Source: JBBDIX01 sp050486225 (GTDB lineage Bacteria; Actinomycetota; Nitriliruptoria; Nitriliruptorales; Nitriliruptoraceae). From it: a stretch of 64,000 nucleotides of DNA. Both the position numbers and the translations under genes were made by a program. Shown piece by piece: positions 19,225-27,320 of this stretch. Within the stretch, counting starts at the first letter, position 1, and the number at the start of each line of letters is the position of its first letter. A model generated the notes under the pieces. That model was not told where the DNA came from, made no database searches, and worked only from the letters and a program-made list of their open reading frames with translations. The stretch is taken from assembly GCA_050486225.1 (NCBI GenBank), contig JBJHCV010000004.1, positions 1 to 64,000 of the forward strand. Direction: 5' to 3'.

Positions 19225-19650
19225 TCAGGATCCGGGCGTCCACAGACGACGTCCCGCCGACGGATCCGACGGGGGCGCGGCGTTGGTGGGGGGTGCCGAG
19301 GGCGTTGGCGCGTCCTCGGACACCTCGCCGGTCGGGCCCGCCTCCGTCGCCGGATCACTGGCCTGCTGGCGTTCGGCCTCGACCTGCGCCAGTCGCAGCT
19401 GGGTCAGCGCCTGGTCGACCTGCGAGGTCAGTTCGTCGAGGTCCCGACCCCTCATCTGCTCGGCGATCCCTCCCACGACGTCGATGAGCAGCCGCCCGTC
19501 GGGCCGCCCGAGCTTGACCTGCGCCGCGCTCAGCAGCGCCGAGCAGATCTCCGCCAACACCTGGTCGACGGGAGAGGACCGCAGCTGTTCCATGTAGGCG
19601 CGGACCTCCTCCTCGCTCGGCTGGTCTCCGGCACCGATGCCCTGGTCCAC
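19225..19650 (-). CDS. DUF1844 domain protein
   Basis: 141 residues. The conserved DUF1844 core (YMEQLRSSPVDQVLAEICSALLSAAQVKLGR followed by RLLIDVVGGIAEQM) occupies residues about 15-80, and a Pro/Ala-rich, probably disordered tail follows. The molecular role is unknown; the family is often encoded beside infC in actinobacteria, as here. The GTG at 19650 is favoured because AGGAG ends 7 nt before it; a GTG 6 nt earlier is too close to that site. Confidence 0.8.
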   Translation of the reverse strand: MDQGIGAGDQPSEEEVRAYMEQLRSSPVDQVLAEICSALLSAAQVKLGRPDGRLLIDVVGGIAEQMRGRDLDELTSQVDQALTQLRLAQVEAERQQASDPATEAGPTGEVSEDAPTPSAPPTNAAPPSDPSAGRRLWTPGS

Positions 19651-19795
19651 GTTCACACTCCTGTCGTGACGAGTCTTCGTCTGCCTGCGTGTGGGCGTCG
19701 AGGCTAGGCCACGAGCGACCTGCGCGCCGCCACGCACGCGGGCGCGATCTCGTAGCCTGCGCGGGTCCCGACCCGAGACGACCCGCGAGGGCGCC

Positions 19796-20059
19796 GTGAA
19801 GACGTTCGAGTCACTGTTCGAGGAACTGCAGGACCGCGCGCGGACCCGCCCCGCCGGATCGTCGACGGTCGCGGCGCTCGACGCTGGGGTCCACACCATC
19901 GGCAAGAAGCTCGTCGAGGAGGCCGCCGAGTCCTGGATGGCTGCCGAGCACGAGTCACGCGACCGCGCCGCCGAAGAACTGTCCCAGCTGCTGTACCACG
20001 CCCAGGTGATGATGATCGCGTGCGGCCTGGAACTCGAGGACGTCTACGCTCACCTGTGA
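19796..20059 (+). CDS. hisE: phosphoribosyl-ATP pyrophosphatase
   Basis: Second step of histidine synthesis, hydrolysing PR-ATP to PR-AMP. The 87-residue all-alpha MazG-fold protein has KKLVEEAAESWMAAEHE and the metal-binding acidic residues of EELSQLLYHAQV. It starts from GTG at 19796 and is followed by hisG after 80 nt, the usual actinobacterial hisE-hisG pair. Only these two his genes are in the window. Confidence 0.95.
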   Translation: MKTFESLFEELQDRARTRPAGSSTVAALDAGVHTIGKKLVEEAAESWMAAEHESRDRAAEELSQLLYHAQVMMIACGLELEDVYAHL

Positions 20060-20139
20060 TCCGCCGGCGGTGGACGACCTCGTCCGTCTCGACACGCCGG
20101 ATCACCGGGTCACCCGACGGTCCCACCCCAGAGGTCATG

Positions 20140-20985
20140 ATGTTGCGCGTCGCCGTTCCGAACAAGGGCTCGCTGTCCGGTGCCGCGAGCACCATGCTCC
20201 GTGAGGCGGGTTACCGCCAGCGTCACGACGAACGTGAGCTCGTGCTCGTCGACCCCGACAACGACACCGAGTTCTTCTTCCTGCGCCCTCGCGACATCTC
20301 CACCTACGTGGGCACCGGTCGACTCGACGTCGGGATCACGGGCCGCGACCTCCTGCTCGACGCGGACACCGACGCGGTGGAACTCCTCGCACTGGGGTTC
20401 GGACGCTCGACCTTCCGCTACGCGGCGGTCCCGGGCACGGTGGCCACCGTCGACGAACTCGCCGGCCGACGCATCGCGACCTCCTACGCCGGTCTGGTGC
20501 GTCGCGACCTCGGCGAGCGCGGACTCGACGCAGAGGTGATCGAACTCGACGGAGCGGTCGAGAACGCGGTCCGGCTGGGCGTGGCCGACGTCATCGCGGA
20601 CGTGGTGTCCACCGGCACGACCCTGCGACAGGCAGGCCTGGAGGTGATCGGCGACCCGATCCTCGAGTCCGAGGCGATCCTGGTGCGCCGTGACGGCGCC
20701 GACCCCGACGACCGCGTCGACCAGCTGCTCCGACGACTCAACGGGGTCATCATCGCGCGGCGCTACGTGATGATCGAGTACGACATCCGCGTGGAGCAGG
20801 TGGAACCGGCCTGTGCCCTCACCCCCGGCATCGAGTCACCGACGGTCAGTCCGCTGCACGACAAGGGCTGGGTGGCCGTGCGCGCAATGGTGGAACAGCG
20901 CGACGCCCACCGGATCATGGACGAACTGTGGGCGATGGGGGCCCGCGGGATCCTCGTCACCGACATCCTGGCCTGTCGGCTCTGA
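20140..20985 (+). CDS. hisG: ATP phosphoribosyltransferase, long form
   Basis: First committed step of histidine synthesis. The 281-residue protein starts MLRVAVPNKGSLS, carries the PRPP-binding block ADVIADVVSTGTTLRQAGLEVI, and has the C-terminal ACT-like regulatory domain (about residues 205-281), so it is the hexameric, histidine-inhibited long form that does not need HisZ. Two ATGs lie in tandem (20137, 20140); the second is better spaced from AGAGG. Confidence 0.96.
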   Translation: MLRVAVPNKGSLSGAASTMLREAGYRQRHDERELVLVDPDNDTEFFFLRPRDISTYVGTGRLDVGITGRDLLLDADTDAVELLALGFGRSTFRYAAVPGTVATVDELAGRRIATSYAGLVRRDLGERGLDAEVIELDGAVENAVRLGVADVIADVVSTGTTLRQAGLEVIGDPILESEAILVRRDGADPDDRVDQLLRRLNGVIIARRYVMIEYDIRVEQVEPACALTPGIESPTVSPLHDKGWVAVRAMVEQRDAHRIMDELWAMGARGILVTDILACRL

Positions 20986-20997
20986 ACCTCGGGCGGG

Positions 20998-21951
20998 TCA
21001 CCCCACCGGGGCCTCGTCCGTGACGCGCCCGGCGGCGGTCAGCAGTTGCCGGGCAGCGTCTGTCGCGACCCGTTCGACGGGTTCACCGGCGACCACGCGC
21101 GCGTTCCATCGACCGAGCATGGGCACGGTCAGGTGGCCGGGGAGCGGTGACAGGCCGAATCGCAACCGATCGTGCCGCTCGAGTGCGGACGCCCGCACCT
21201 GCGGGGTCACGACGAAGGCGGGGAACACCTCGAGGTCGTCGACCAGCGGCCGCAGACCGGCGCGCCACGCCCGGCCATCGGTCGCGGTGGTCAGGCCCGC
21301 GATGCAGTCGCCCGCGCTGACACCGAGCACCGCCTCGGACGGGTCAGCGGCGAGGAACGGGCGGTCGCTGCGAACGCTGTAGGCGGACAGCACGGCGGAC
21401 AGGCCATCGGGCCGGGCCGCGAACTGCTGGTCGACACACACGAGCGCCTCGGGCTGCGCCGACAGGCGCGACGCGAGTTGCGACATCGTCTGCAGGTCTG
21501 CGTGGATCGACGGCGGGCCCTGCACCACGAAGGCGAAGGTCGCGTTCGCGGGCGGTGTGTCGAGTCCGTCGACGATGCGCGGAGGCAGCCACACGATCGA
21601 GCGCTCGGCATCGTGGTCGCGCACGACCCGGAAGCTCTCGCGCGGATCACCCGGCGGATCGGCACGCCCGATGGACTCGAGCCACGTCTCGCCCGTGTAT
21701 CCCAGGCGCACGTCCACGGCACCGAGTTCGAGGGCCTGGCGTGCGTCGCGACTGTCGGCGAAGGGCACGACCTCGGCCTCGATGTCCTCGGCGTCGAGCA
21801 GGGCCACCACGGTGTGTGCGAGCAGGTTCGACTCTGCATCCGGGCCGCTGGCGACGCGGATCGGCGGTGGCCCGTCAGGTCCGTCGCCCGGACCCTGGGG
21901 TCCACAGGCCACGAGCAGCACGAGCACGAGGGGCAACAGGACGCGAGGCAT
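20998..21951 (-). CDS. lipoprotein, betaine/choline-type ABC substrate-binding fold
   Basis: 317 residues with a lipoprotein signal (lipobox VACG, Cys16) and then a periplasmic-binding-protein domain. The pattern ALELGAVDVRLGYTGETWLESIG resembles OpuAC/ProX-type glycine betaine or choline binding proteins. No permease or ATPase gene is adjacent, so it is an orphan binding protein or a sensor. It is convergent with hisG (12 nt apart) and divergent from the next lipoprotein gene. Substrate unknown. Confidence 0.6.
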   Translation of the reverse strand: MPRVLLPLVLVLLVACGPQGPGDGPDGPPPIRVASGPDAESNLLAHTVVALLDAEDIEAEVVPFADSRDARQALELGAVDVRLGYTGETWLESIGRADPPGDPRESFRVVRDHDAERSIVWLPPRIVDGLDTPPANATFAFVVQGPPSIHADLQTMSQLASRLSAQPEALVCVDQQFAARPDGLSAVLSAYSVRSDRPFLAADPSEAVLGVSAGDCIAGLTTATDGRAWRAGLRPLVDDLEVFPAFVVTPQVRASALERHDRLRFGLSPLPGHLTVPMLGRWNARVVAGEPVERVATDAARQLLTAAGRVTDEAPVG

Positions 21952-22030
21952 GGGCACAGGCTGCCACATCGGGCGCGTGAGGTGACACCGGCGAGGCGTC
22001 GTACCCTCGAGCGGCGACGGAGGTGTGCCC

Positions 22031-23005
22031 GTGAACGACGTCCGCGTGACCCGACGCCCGACCCTGATCCGCGCCGTCACGCTCGCCGTGACCCTGTCGA
22101 TGCTGCTCGCCTCGTGTGCGGGCACGAGCGACCCGACACCTGACGAGGCGTCGGAACTGTCGCTCGCCGTCGCGAGCTTCGACGTCCACGTCGGAGACGA
22201 CCAGCGCCTGCTGGCCGGCGTGTTCACCGCGGACCGCTCGCTGGTCGGGTTCGGTGAGGTGACGTTCCGGCTCGGTCACGTGGACCCTGCCCGGAGCGAC
22301 CAGGTGGAACTGCCCCAGGTGGTGACCGCACGGTGGCTCGCGGTTCCCGGCATGGAGCCGACCGAGCCCACGGACCACCCGCGCCTGCTCGGGGGCGAGC
22401 CGGGATCCGGCGTGTACGCCGCACGGGTCAGCCTCGACACCCCGGGCACCTGGGCCCTGCTCGTCACCGCCGAGGTCGACGGGGAGACACTGGAGGGCCA
22501 GACGGTGTTCACCGTCCTCGAGGAGCCGCTGGTCCCTGCCGTCGGCGACCCGGCGCCGCGCGAACGCAACCTGACCCTCGCGGACGTCGAGGCGGGCCGC
22601 GCGCCCGCGCATGCCGTGGACTCCCGCGCCCGCGGGGAGGACGCCGCGATCCCCGACACCCTCCTGCACGACACGGTGATCGCGGACGCCCTCGACCGGG
22701 GCCGGCCGGTCGTCGTCGCCGTCACCACACCCGTCTACTGCGTGAGCCGCTTCTGCGGTCCACTCACCGAGATCGTCGCGGACCTGGCGGAGCGCCACGG
22801 CGACCGCGCGGACTTCGTGCACCTCGAGGTGTGGCACGACTTCGACGAGGGTCGACTCAACGACGCCGCAGCGGCATGGATCCAGACCGAGATCGGCGGC
22901 AACGAGCCGTGGGTCTTCCTCGTCGGCGACGACGGCACGATCCTGGCCCGGTGGGACAACGTGCTCGACGTCGCGGAACTCGAGGCCGCGCTCTCGTCAC
23001 TCTGA
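22031..23005 (+). CDS. lipoprotein with C-terminal thioredoxin-like domain
   Basis: 324 residues. The N-terminus is a lipoprotein signal (LLASC, Cys29), followed by an Ig-like beta domain (about 45-165) and a thioredoxin-fold domain (about 195-324) with the motif TPVYCVSRFCGPL, a CX4C pair instead of CXXC, seen in a family of actinobacterial extracytoplasmic thioredoxin-like proteins. It is likely to act in redox or metal handling outside the membrane. GTG at 22031 lies 7 nt after GGAGG. It overlaps the next, convergent gene by 9 nt. Confidence 0.7.
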   Translation: MNDVRVTRRPTLIRAVTLAVTLSMLLASCAGTSDPTPDEASELSLAVASFDVHVGDDQRLLAGVFTADRSLVGFGEVTFRLGHVDPARSDQVELPQVVTARWLAVPGMEPTEPTDHPRLLGGEPGSGVYAARVSLDTPGTWALLVTAEVDGETLEGQTVFTVLEEPLVPAVGDPAPRERNLTLADVEAGRAPAHAVDSRARGEDAAIPDTLLHDTVIADALDRGRPVVVAVTTPVYCVSRFCGPLTEIVADLAERHGDRADFVHLEVWHDFDEGRLNDAAAAWIQTEIGGNEPWVFLVGDDGTILARWDNVLDVAELEAALSSL

Positions 23006-23341
23006 CGGTGCGGAGTCTCCGCGCCGACGACGGAGCAGCTGTGGCGGGATGATCGCCACGTCGTCGCCCGCGAGTCGGTGCCCGCGGTCGCCTGCACGCA
23101 GCATCCCTCGCAGCGCCGAGCCCCCGACGACGACGAACTCGCCGACGACGGCGGCCAGCACGGCCCAACCGACCAGTTCTCCGAGCAGCGCGATCGACAG
23201 CCCGGTGCCGCGCACCCAGCCGACGACCGGCCACGCCGTGAGCAGGCCGACGCCGGCGACGAGCAGCACCCTTCGCATCCGTCGACCCGTCCGACCGAAG
23301 TCGACGATCCCGTCCGCGGAGTCCTCTGGGGCGCCCTTCAC
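22997..23341 (-). CDS. small membrane protein, function unknown
   Basis: 114 residues with two hydrophobic segments (VLLVAGVGLLTAWPVVGWV and LSIALLGELVGWAVLAAVVGEFVVVGG, about 25-43 and 50-75) and a basic C-terminal tail. I do not recognise the family. The GTG start overlaps the stop of the preceding gene (GTGA), so the two are translated together. Confidence 0.6.
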   Translation of the reverse strand: MKGAPEDSADGIVDFGRTGRRMRRVLLVAGVGLLTAWPVVGWVRGTGLSIALLGELVGWAVLAAVVGEFVVVGGSALRGMLRAGDRGHRLAGDDVAIIPPQLLRRRRGDSAPSE

Positions 23342-23709
23342 AGGTCCGGTGCCCCCAGGTCGAGGCGCAGGCTCGCGAGCACGCGGGTCATCTCCCCACG
23401 CACCTGGGTCACGTCACGCGGGACCCTGACGTCCGAGCGCGGGTAGACCTCCGCCGTGGACACGTCGGTGACGCTCATACGCCACCCCCGCTCCTCGACG
23501 TACTCCCCCAGCCCGAACACCCAGGTGAGCACGACCCGGTCACCGTCGTCCTCGTGGACGTGGAACGTCAGGTGACGGTTGAACGCGACCGCCCACACGT
23601 CACCCCCACGGCGCGACGTCCCGGACCGGGAGAACCCCAGCGCCTCGAGCCCGTCGACGAACGCGTCGGTCGACGGCGTCACGCCATCGAGCCGGGGACG
23701 ATCGGTCAT
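23338..23709 (-). CDS. small cytoplasmic protein, function unknown
   Basis: 123 residues, soluble and mixed charge, with no signal or membrane segment. The central part (WAVAFNRHLTFHVHEDDGDRVVLTWVFGLGEYV) looks like one beta-sheet domain. I do not recognise it. It is coupled by a 4-nt overlap to the small membrane protein gene and reads divergently from a lipoprotein gene 34 nt away. Confidence 0.6.
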   Translation of the reverse strand: MTDRPRLDGVTPSTDAFVDGLEALGFSRSGTSRRGGDVWAVAFNRHLTFHVHEDDGDRVVLTWVFGLGEYVEERGWRMSVTDVSTAEVYPRSDVRVPRDVTQVRGEMTRVLASLRLDLGAPDL

Positions 23710-23731
23710 CGGGCACCTGCCTCTCGCTGCG

Positions 23732-23737
23732 TACGCT
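23732..23737 (+). promoter_or_regulatory. -10 box for a leaderless lipoprotein mRNA
   Basis: TACGCT ends 6 nt before the ATG at 23744, so transcription would begin at or next to the start codon. No Shine-Dalgarno sequence precedes the ATG, which fits leaderless translation as is common in actinobacteria. No clear -35 box is visible. Confidence 0.45.
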
Positions 23738-23743
23738 GGCCGC

Positions 23744-24178
23744 ATGACGATGCGATTCGCGGCCCCGATCGTACTGACCGCATCCCTGCTGTTCGGTTGC
23801 ACGGGCGACGGGGAGGACGACCTCGACGTCGAACCGTCCTCGACGGTCGACGCACAGGCGGAGCTCGCCGAACGGGTGGCCGAACTCGAACAGCGCCTCG
23901 ACCAGGCGCCCGACGTGGAACTCCCCGACCTGCAGGCCATCGAGCAGCGCATCGACGACGCCCTCGAGACCCTCGACGGGCTGCGCGAGGAGATGGACCT
24001 CGACCGAGACGCGAGGCTCGGGTTCGCCGAACGGGTCGACGACGTGGAGGCCGACCTGCGGAACTCGCTCGCGGACCTGCGTGACGAACTGCAGGCGATC
24101 CGTGCCGAGATCGCGGACCTCGAGATCCGTTATCAGGTGCTGCAGGAACGCATCGACCGGATGGACCGAGGCGGATGA
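23744..24178 (+). CDS. small coiled-coil lipoprotein
   Basis: 144 residues: lipoprotein signal (lipobox LLFGC, Cys19), then an almost continuous heptad-patterned acidic coiled coil (about residues 37-140, rich in E, D, L, R). It probably forms a helical bundle on the outer face of the membrane. Function unknown. It is 96 nt upstream of the PASTA kinase gene on the same strand. Confidence 0.65.
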   Translation: MTMRFAAPIVLTASLLFGCTGDGEDDLDVEPSSTVDAQAELAERVAELEQRLDQAPDVELPDLQAIEQRIDDALETLDGLREEMDLDRDARLGFAERVDDVEADLRNSLADLRDELQAIRAEIADLEIRYQVLQERIDRMDRGG

Positions 24179-24260
24179 CCGGGCATGGGCGCCCACCTCG
24201 GCTGCCCGCACTGGCCGTTCGGTCCGGTGCCGCCTGCACGGAACGGGGACCCCCAGACCG

Positions 24261-24266
24261 TACGAT
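24261..24266 (+). promoter_or_regulatory. -10 box for a leaderless kinase mRNA
   Basis: TACGAT lies 7 nt before the GTG at 24274 and matches the actinobacterial -10 consensus well. There is no ribosome-binding site, which supports both the GTG start and a leaderless transcript. The -35 region is not recognisable. Confidence 0.5.
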
Positions 24267-24273
24267 CGCGCGC

Positions 24274-26139
24274 GTGACCACGCACTCCCTCGCTGCCATG
24301 CCCGCCACCATCGGCGGGCGTTACGTGCTGCGGTCGGAACTCGGCCGTGGGGGCATGGCGACCGTGCACCGCGCCCACGACGAGGCCCTGGACCGTGAGG
24401 TCGCGGTCAAGGTCCTCCACGCGCACCTCGCGACCGACGCCACCTTCCTGGAACGCTTCCGACGTGAGGCACGGGCCGCCGCAGCGCTGTCGCACCCGAA
24501 CGTCGTGGCCGTCCACGACTGGGGCGAGTCCGACGACGGCGCCTGGCTGGTGCTCGAACTCGTCGAGGGCCCGACGCTCCGACAGCTCCTCCAGGAACTC
24601 GGTCCGCTCGAGCCCGAGGAGGCCGCCGGCATCCTGCTCCCCGTGTGTGAGGGGATCGCCGCCGCTCACCGCAGCGGCCTCGTCCACCGGGACGTCAAGC
24701 CCGAGAACATCCTGATCGGCCACGACGGCAGTGTCCGGATCACCGACTTCGGGCTCGCACGCGCCGTCGCGAGCGCCTCGGTCACGTTCGGCAGCGGCGT
24801 GCTCGTGGGATCCCCGCACTACATGTCACCCGAGGCCGTTCGTGGCCAACCCCTCGATCCTCGCGCCGACGTCTACGCGCTGGGCATCGTGCTGTTCGAG
24901 TGCCTGACGGGCCGCCCGCCCCATGCCGGCGACTCCGCGTGGTCGACGGCCATGGCCCACGCACAGCGACCGGTACCTCCGCCCTCCTCGTTCGTGGAGG
25001 GACTCGACCCGGCCCTCGACGAGGTCGTCGCGTGGGCGACGTCGATCGATCCGGACCACCGGTACGAGGACGCGACGGACCTTGCACGTGCACTTCGCAA
25101 CGCCGTGGACGAGATCGCGCCGGTCGAACGCCTGCTCACCCACCTCGAGCCTCACGAACCGTCCGGCGAGACCGATGCAACGGCGGTCATCGACCGGTCG
25201 ACGTCGACGACCTCCCCGCGACCCGTCACCCGGCGTCGCCGTGGGCTGGGCCTGCTCCTCGCCGTGATGCTGGCCGCCCTCGTCGCCGGCGCCGCCCTGT
25301 TCGGCAACCAGCTGTGGACCACACACTTCGCACCGCTGCTCGAGGTTCCGCAGCTCGTCGGCACGGAGCTCGCCGCAGCGACCGACACCCTCCGGGACGC
25401 AGGGTTCCGGGTGGAGGTCGCCGAGGACCCGGTCCACCACCGGTCCGTCCCGGAGGGCCACGTGCTGCTCGTCGACCCCGGGGACGAGGCTCGTCGGGGC
25501 ACGACGGTCACCCTCGTGGTGTCTGCCGGGCCGCGTCAGATCGAGGTCGTCCCGGTCGCCGGACTCGACGGAACCGTCGCCGAGCAGCGCCTCCGCGCGG
25601 CCGGTTTCGACGTGGTGGTGGTGCGGCAGCACGACGACGACGTGCGAACGGGGCAGGCCATCGCGACGGCGCCCGCGTCGGGTTCCCTGGACGAGGGCGC
25701 TCGGGTCACATTGCTGGTGAGCGACGGGCCCGCCCCGCGGGAGGTCCCCGACCTCGTCGGATCGTCACATCCCGGGGTGCTGGACGCACTGGTCGAGCGC
25801 GGTCTGGATGCCCAGGTCGTCGAACGCCGACACGCCTCCGCGCCCGAGGGAACGGTGCTCGAGCAGTCCCCGGAGGCGGGATCGCAGGTGCCACCCGGCA
25901 CCACGGTGGAACTCGTCGTGTCCGACGGCCCACGCCCGGTCGAGGTGCCCAGCGTCCGCGGCAGCCTCGTCGACGACGCCACCCGGCAGCTGGAGGGCCT
26001 GGGGTTCGTCGTCGACGTCGAACGGCGGGGTGGCCTCGGGTCGTTCCTCAACCCCGGACGGGTGTTCGACCAGGATCCGGGTCCCGGCAGCGTCCGACGC
26101 GAGGGTGACACGATCGTGCTCTACGCCTACGAGGGCTGA
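24274..26139 (+). CDS. pknB: serine/threonine protein kinase with four PASTA domains
   Basis: PknB-type transmembrane receptor kinase of about 621 residues. The kinase domain (about 10-275) has the Gly loop ELGRGGMATVHRA, the ATP lysine in VAVKVLH, catalytic LVHRDVKPENIL and the metal-binding DFG. A transmembrane helix lies at about 325-345. Four PASTA repeats follow, each starting with a V/P motif such as VPQLVG, VPDLVG or VPSVRG, which in relatives bind muropeptides. Such kinases control cell growth and division. The usual partners (pbpA, rodA, PP2C phosphatase) are not adjacent, so this may be a paralogue. The start follows the leaderless -10 box; an ATG at 24298 is the alternative. It overlaps the convergent next gene by 13 nt. 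Confidence 0.9.
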   Translation: MTTHSLAAMPATIGGRYVLRSELGRGGMATVHRAHDEALDREVAVKVLHAHLATDATFLERFRREARAAAALSHPNVVAVHDWGESDDGAWLVLELVEGPTLRQLLQELGPLEPEEAAGILLPVCEGIAAAHRSGLVHRDVKPENILIGHDGSVRITDFGLARAVASASVTFGSGVLVGSPHYMSPEAVRGQPLDPRADVYALGIVLFECLTGRPPHAGDSAWSTAMAHAQRPVPPPSSFVEGLDPALDEVVAWATSIDPDHRYEDATDLARALRNAVDEIAPVERLLTHLEPHEPSGETDATAVIDRSTSTTSPRPVTRRRRGLGLLLAVMLAALVAGAALFGNQLWTTHFAPLLEVPQLVGTELAAATDTLRDAGFRVEVAEDPVHHRSVPEGHVLLVDPGDEARRGTTVTLVVSAGPRQIEVVPVAGLDGTVAEQRLRAAGFDVVVVRQHDDDVRTGQAIATAPASGSLDEGARVTLLVSDGPAPREVPDLVGSSHPGVLDALVERGLDAQVVERRHASAPEGTVLEQSPEAGSQVPPGTTVELVVSDGPRPVEVPSVRGSLVDDATRQLEGLGFVVDVERRGGLGSFLNPGRVFDQDPGPGSVRREGDTIVLYAYEG

Positions 26140-26984
26140 CCGTCCGGACCCGTGCCCGACAACGCCCTGCCGCGCAGTTCGATGTCGGAGAGCGCCACGC
26201 CGCCCTTCGTCCCCTCGAAGACGCCGAGCACCTCGAGGCGCACCGACTGGGTGAACACCGGGGCCGGCAGCTCCACGGCCTGGGCATGCCGTCCCTGGTC
26301 CACGAGGTTGACGAGGTACTCGGACCCGTCGTCGAACGACAGCACGGCGCGGTGGAGTCGGCCGACGTCCTCGTACGCGCGTGCATCGAACTGGTCGCCG
26401 TTGCGCAGGACGATCATCTCCACCCACGCAGGTTCTGCGAGGACGACCTCCACGCGTTCACCGACCGTGGTCCCGTCGGACCGCCAGGCCGTGGACGGGT
26501 CGTCGTCGGCCATGTTCTGCGGCACGAAGTCACGCGCGTCCTCGCCCGGGGACGTCGTCGCCGCGGCGACGTCGGACAGGTCGAGCAGCACCCGCGCGTC
26601 GGCGGTGTCCTCTGGGTCGAACTCGACCGGGTCGTCGCCGTGGTCGGGAGCCCACGGGCCGATGCCGGCGACGGCCAGGCCCAGCAGCAGGACCACGGTC
26701 ACCGCGAGCGCACCGACCAGGGGAACCCACCACGTGCGCAGCCAGTCACCGGCGCGCGGTGCGACGTCGTGCGCCGCGCCTGCCGCCTCGTCCTGCAGGG
26801 TGAGGGCCTCACCGGTGTCGAGGTCGGTGCCGCAGCGCTCGCACAGGAGCCGGTCCGGATGGTTCTCGGTCGCACAACGGTGGCACCGTCGGGCACCCGT
26901 TGGATCGTCGACCCGCACGGCCGGCAGGCGGTCGGTCACCACGGTCGAGGACCGAGGAGACTCGTCGCCCTCGTGACCACTCAC
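26127..26984 (-). CDS. zinc-ribbon membrane protein with discoidin-like C-terminal domain
   Basis: 285 residues: an N-terminal zinc ribbon (RRCHRCATENHPDRLLCERCG, two CxxC pairs at about residues 33-53), one transmembrane helix (WVPLVGALAVTVVLLLGLAVAGI, about 85-107) and an outer domain of F5/8 type C (discoidin/galactose-binding) pattern with ADDDPSTAWRSDG and LSDIELRG. This layout is shared with actinobacterial proteins that follow PASTA kinases or zinc-ribbon regulators. It probably binds a surface ligand. The GTG start follows GAGGGCGG. It is tail-to-tail with the kinase gene with a 13-nt overlap. Confidence 0.7.
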   Translation of the reverse strand: MSGHEGDESPRSSTVVTDRLPAVRVDDPTGARRCHRCATENHPDRLLCERCGTDLDTGEALTLQDEAAGAAHDVAPRAGDWLRTWWVPLVGALAVTVVLLLGLAVAGIGPWAPDHGDDPVEFDPEDTADARVLLDLSDVAAATTSPGEDARDFVPQNMADDDPSTAWRSDGTTVGERVEVVLAEPAWVEMIVLRNGDQFDARAYEDVGRLHRAVLSFDDGSEYLVNLVDQGRHAQAVELPAPVFTQSVRLEVLGVFEGTKGGVALSDIELRGRALSGTGPDGQPS

Positions 26985-27119
26985 GGTGCCGCCCTCGATG
27001 GTCGCTGGTCGTCGGCACGCAGGGTAGACGCACCGGTGCGTGCCGACCGCGACGCAACCCCGTGCTGGTGCGGCGGACGGCCACGACACGCGTGGATGTG
27101 CACCCCGCCGAGCCGGTGC

Positions 27120-27125
27120 TACCCT
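27120..27125 (+). promoter_or_regulatory. -10 box of the aroF leader transcript
   Basis: TACCCT is followed after 7 nt by the ATG of the leader peptide, so the transcript would be leaderless at the peptide. A -35 match is weak. Regulation would act on this single transcript through the leader peptide and the hairpin downstream. Confidence 0.5.
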
Positions 27126-27132
27126 CGCCCGC

Positions 27133-27210
27133 ATGACAGGTCATGGCGCGTTCATCGTCGACGGGTACTGGTTTCCCTATGGGACCCGGCCCGGGACGAG
27201 CGCGTCGTGA
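27133..27210 (+). CDS. leader peptide rich in aromatic residues (attenuator of aroF)
   Basis: A 25-codon reading frame starting ATG and ending TGA at 27208-27210. Five of its 25 residues are aromatic: Phe7, Tyr12, Trp13, Phe14, Tyr16, with the dense run GYWFPYG. It uses TTT and TAT, codons very rare in this GC-rich sequence. It ends 31 nt before a strong hairpin and 111 nt before the DAHP synthase start. This is the layout of ribosome-mediated attenuation: a ribosome stalled for charged Phe, Tyr or Trp tRNA would alter folding of the downstream RNA. Leader peptides of this kind, leaderless and placed before aroF, are known from corynebacteria. The peptide itself probably has no function. Confidence 0.8.
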   Translation: MTGHGAFIVDGYWFPYGTRPGTSAS

Positions 27211-27240
27211 ACCGCCACTGAGACACGACGAAGTTGCTCG

Positions 27241-27266
27241 GAACCCCGGGGCTCGCCCCGGGGTTC
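27241..27266 (+). terminator. attenuator hairpin before the DAHP synthase gene
   Basis: A perfect 11-bp stem (GAACCCCGGGG / CCCCGGGGTTC) with a CTCG loop. Just downstream (27271-27285) GTTC...GAAC can form a second small stem, and CCCGG/CCGGG segments inside the leader frame (27184-27196) could pair with the left arm as an antiterminator. There is no U-run, as is usual in this GC-rich group, so it could act by termination or by hiding the ribosome site. Confidence 0.65.
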
Positions 27267-27320
27267 ACTGGTTCCGGGGCTGAACTGGGAGGCGGGCACG
27301 TGACAGGAGAGGACACCACG

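Noticed and set aside
27241..27266. Reading the aroF leader hairpin as a riboswitch
   Set aside because: There is no complex conserved aptamer-like fold; a leader peptide with aromatic codons explains the region better.
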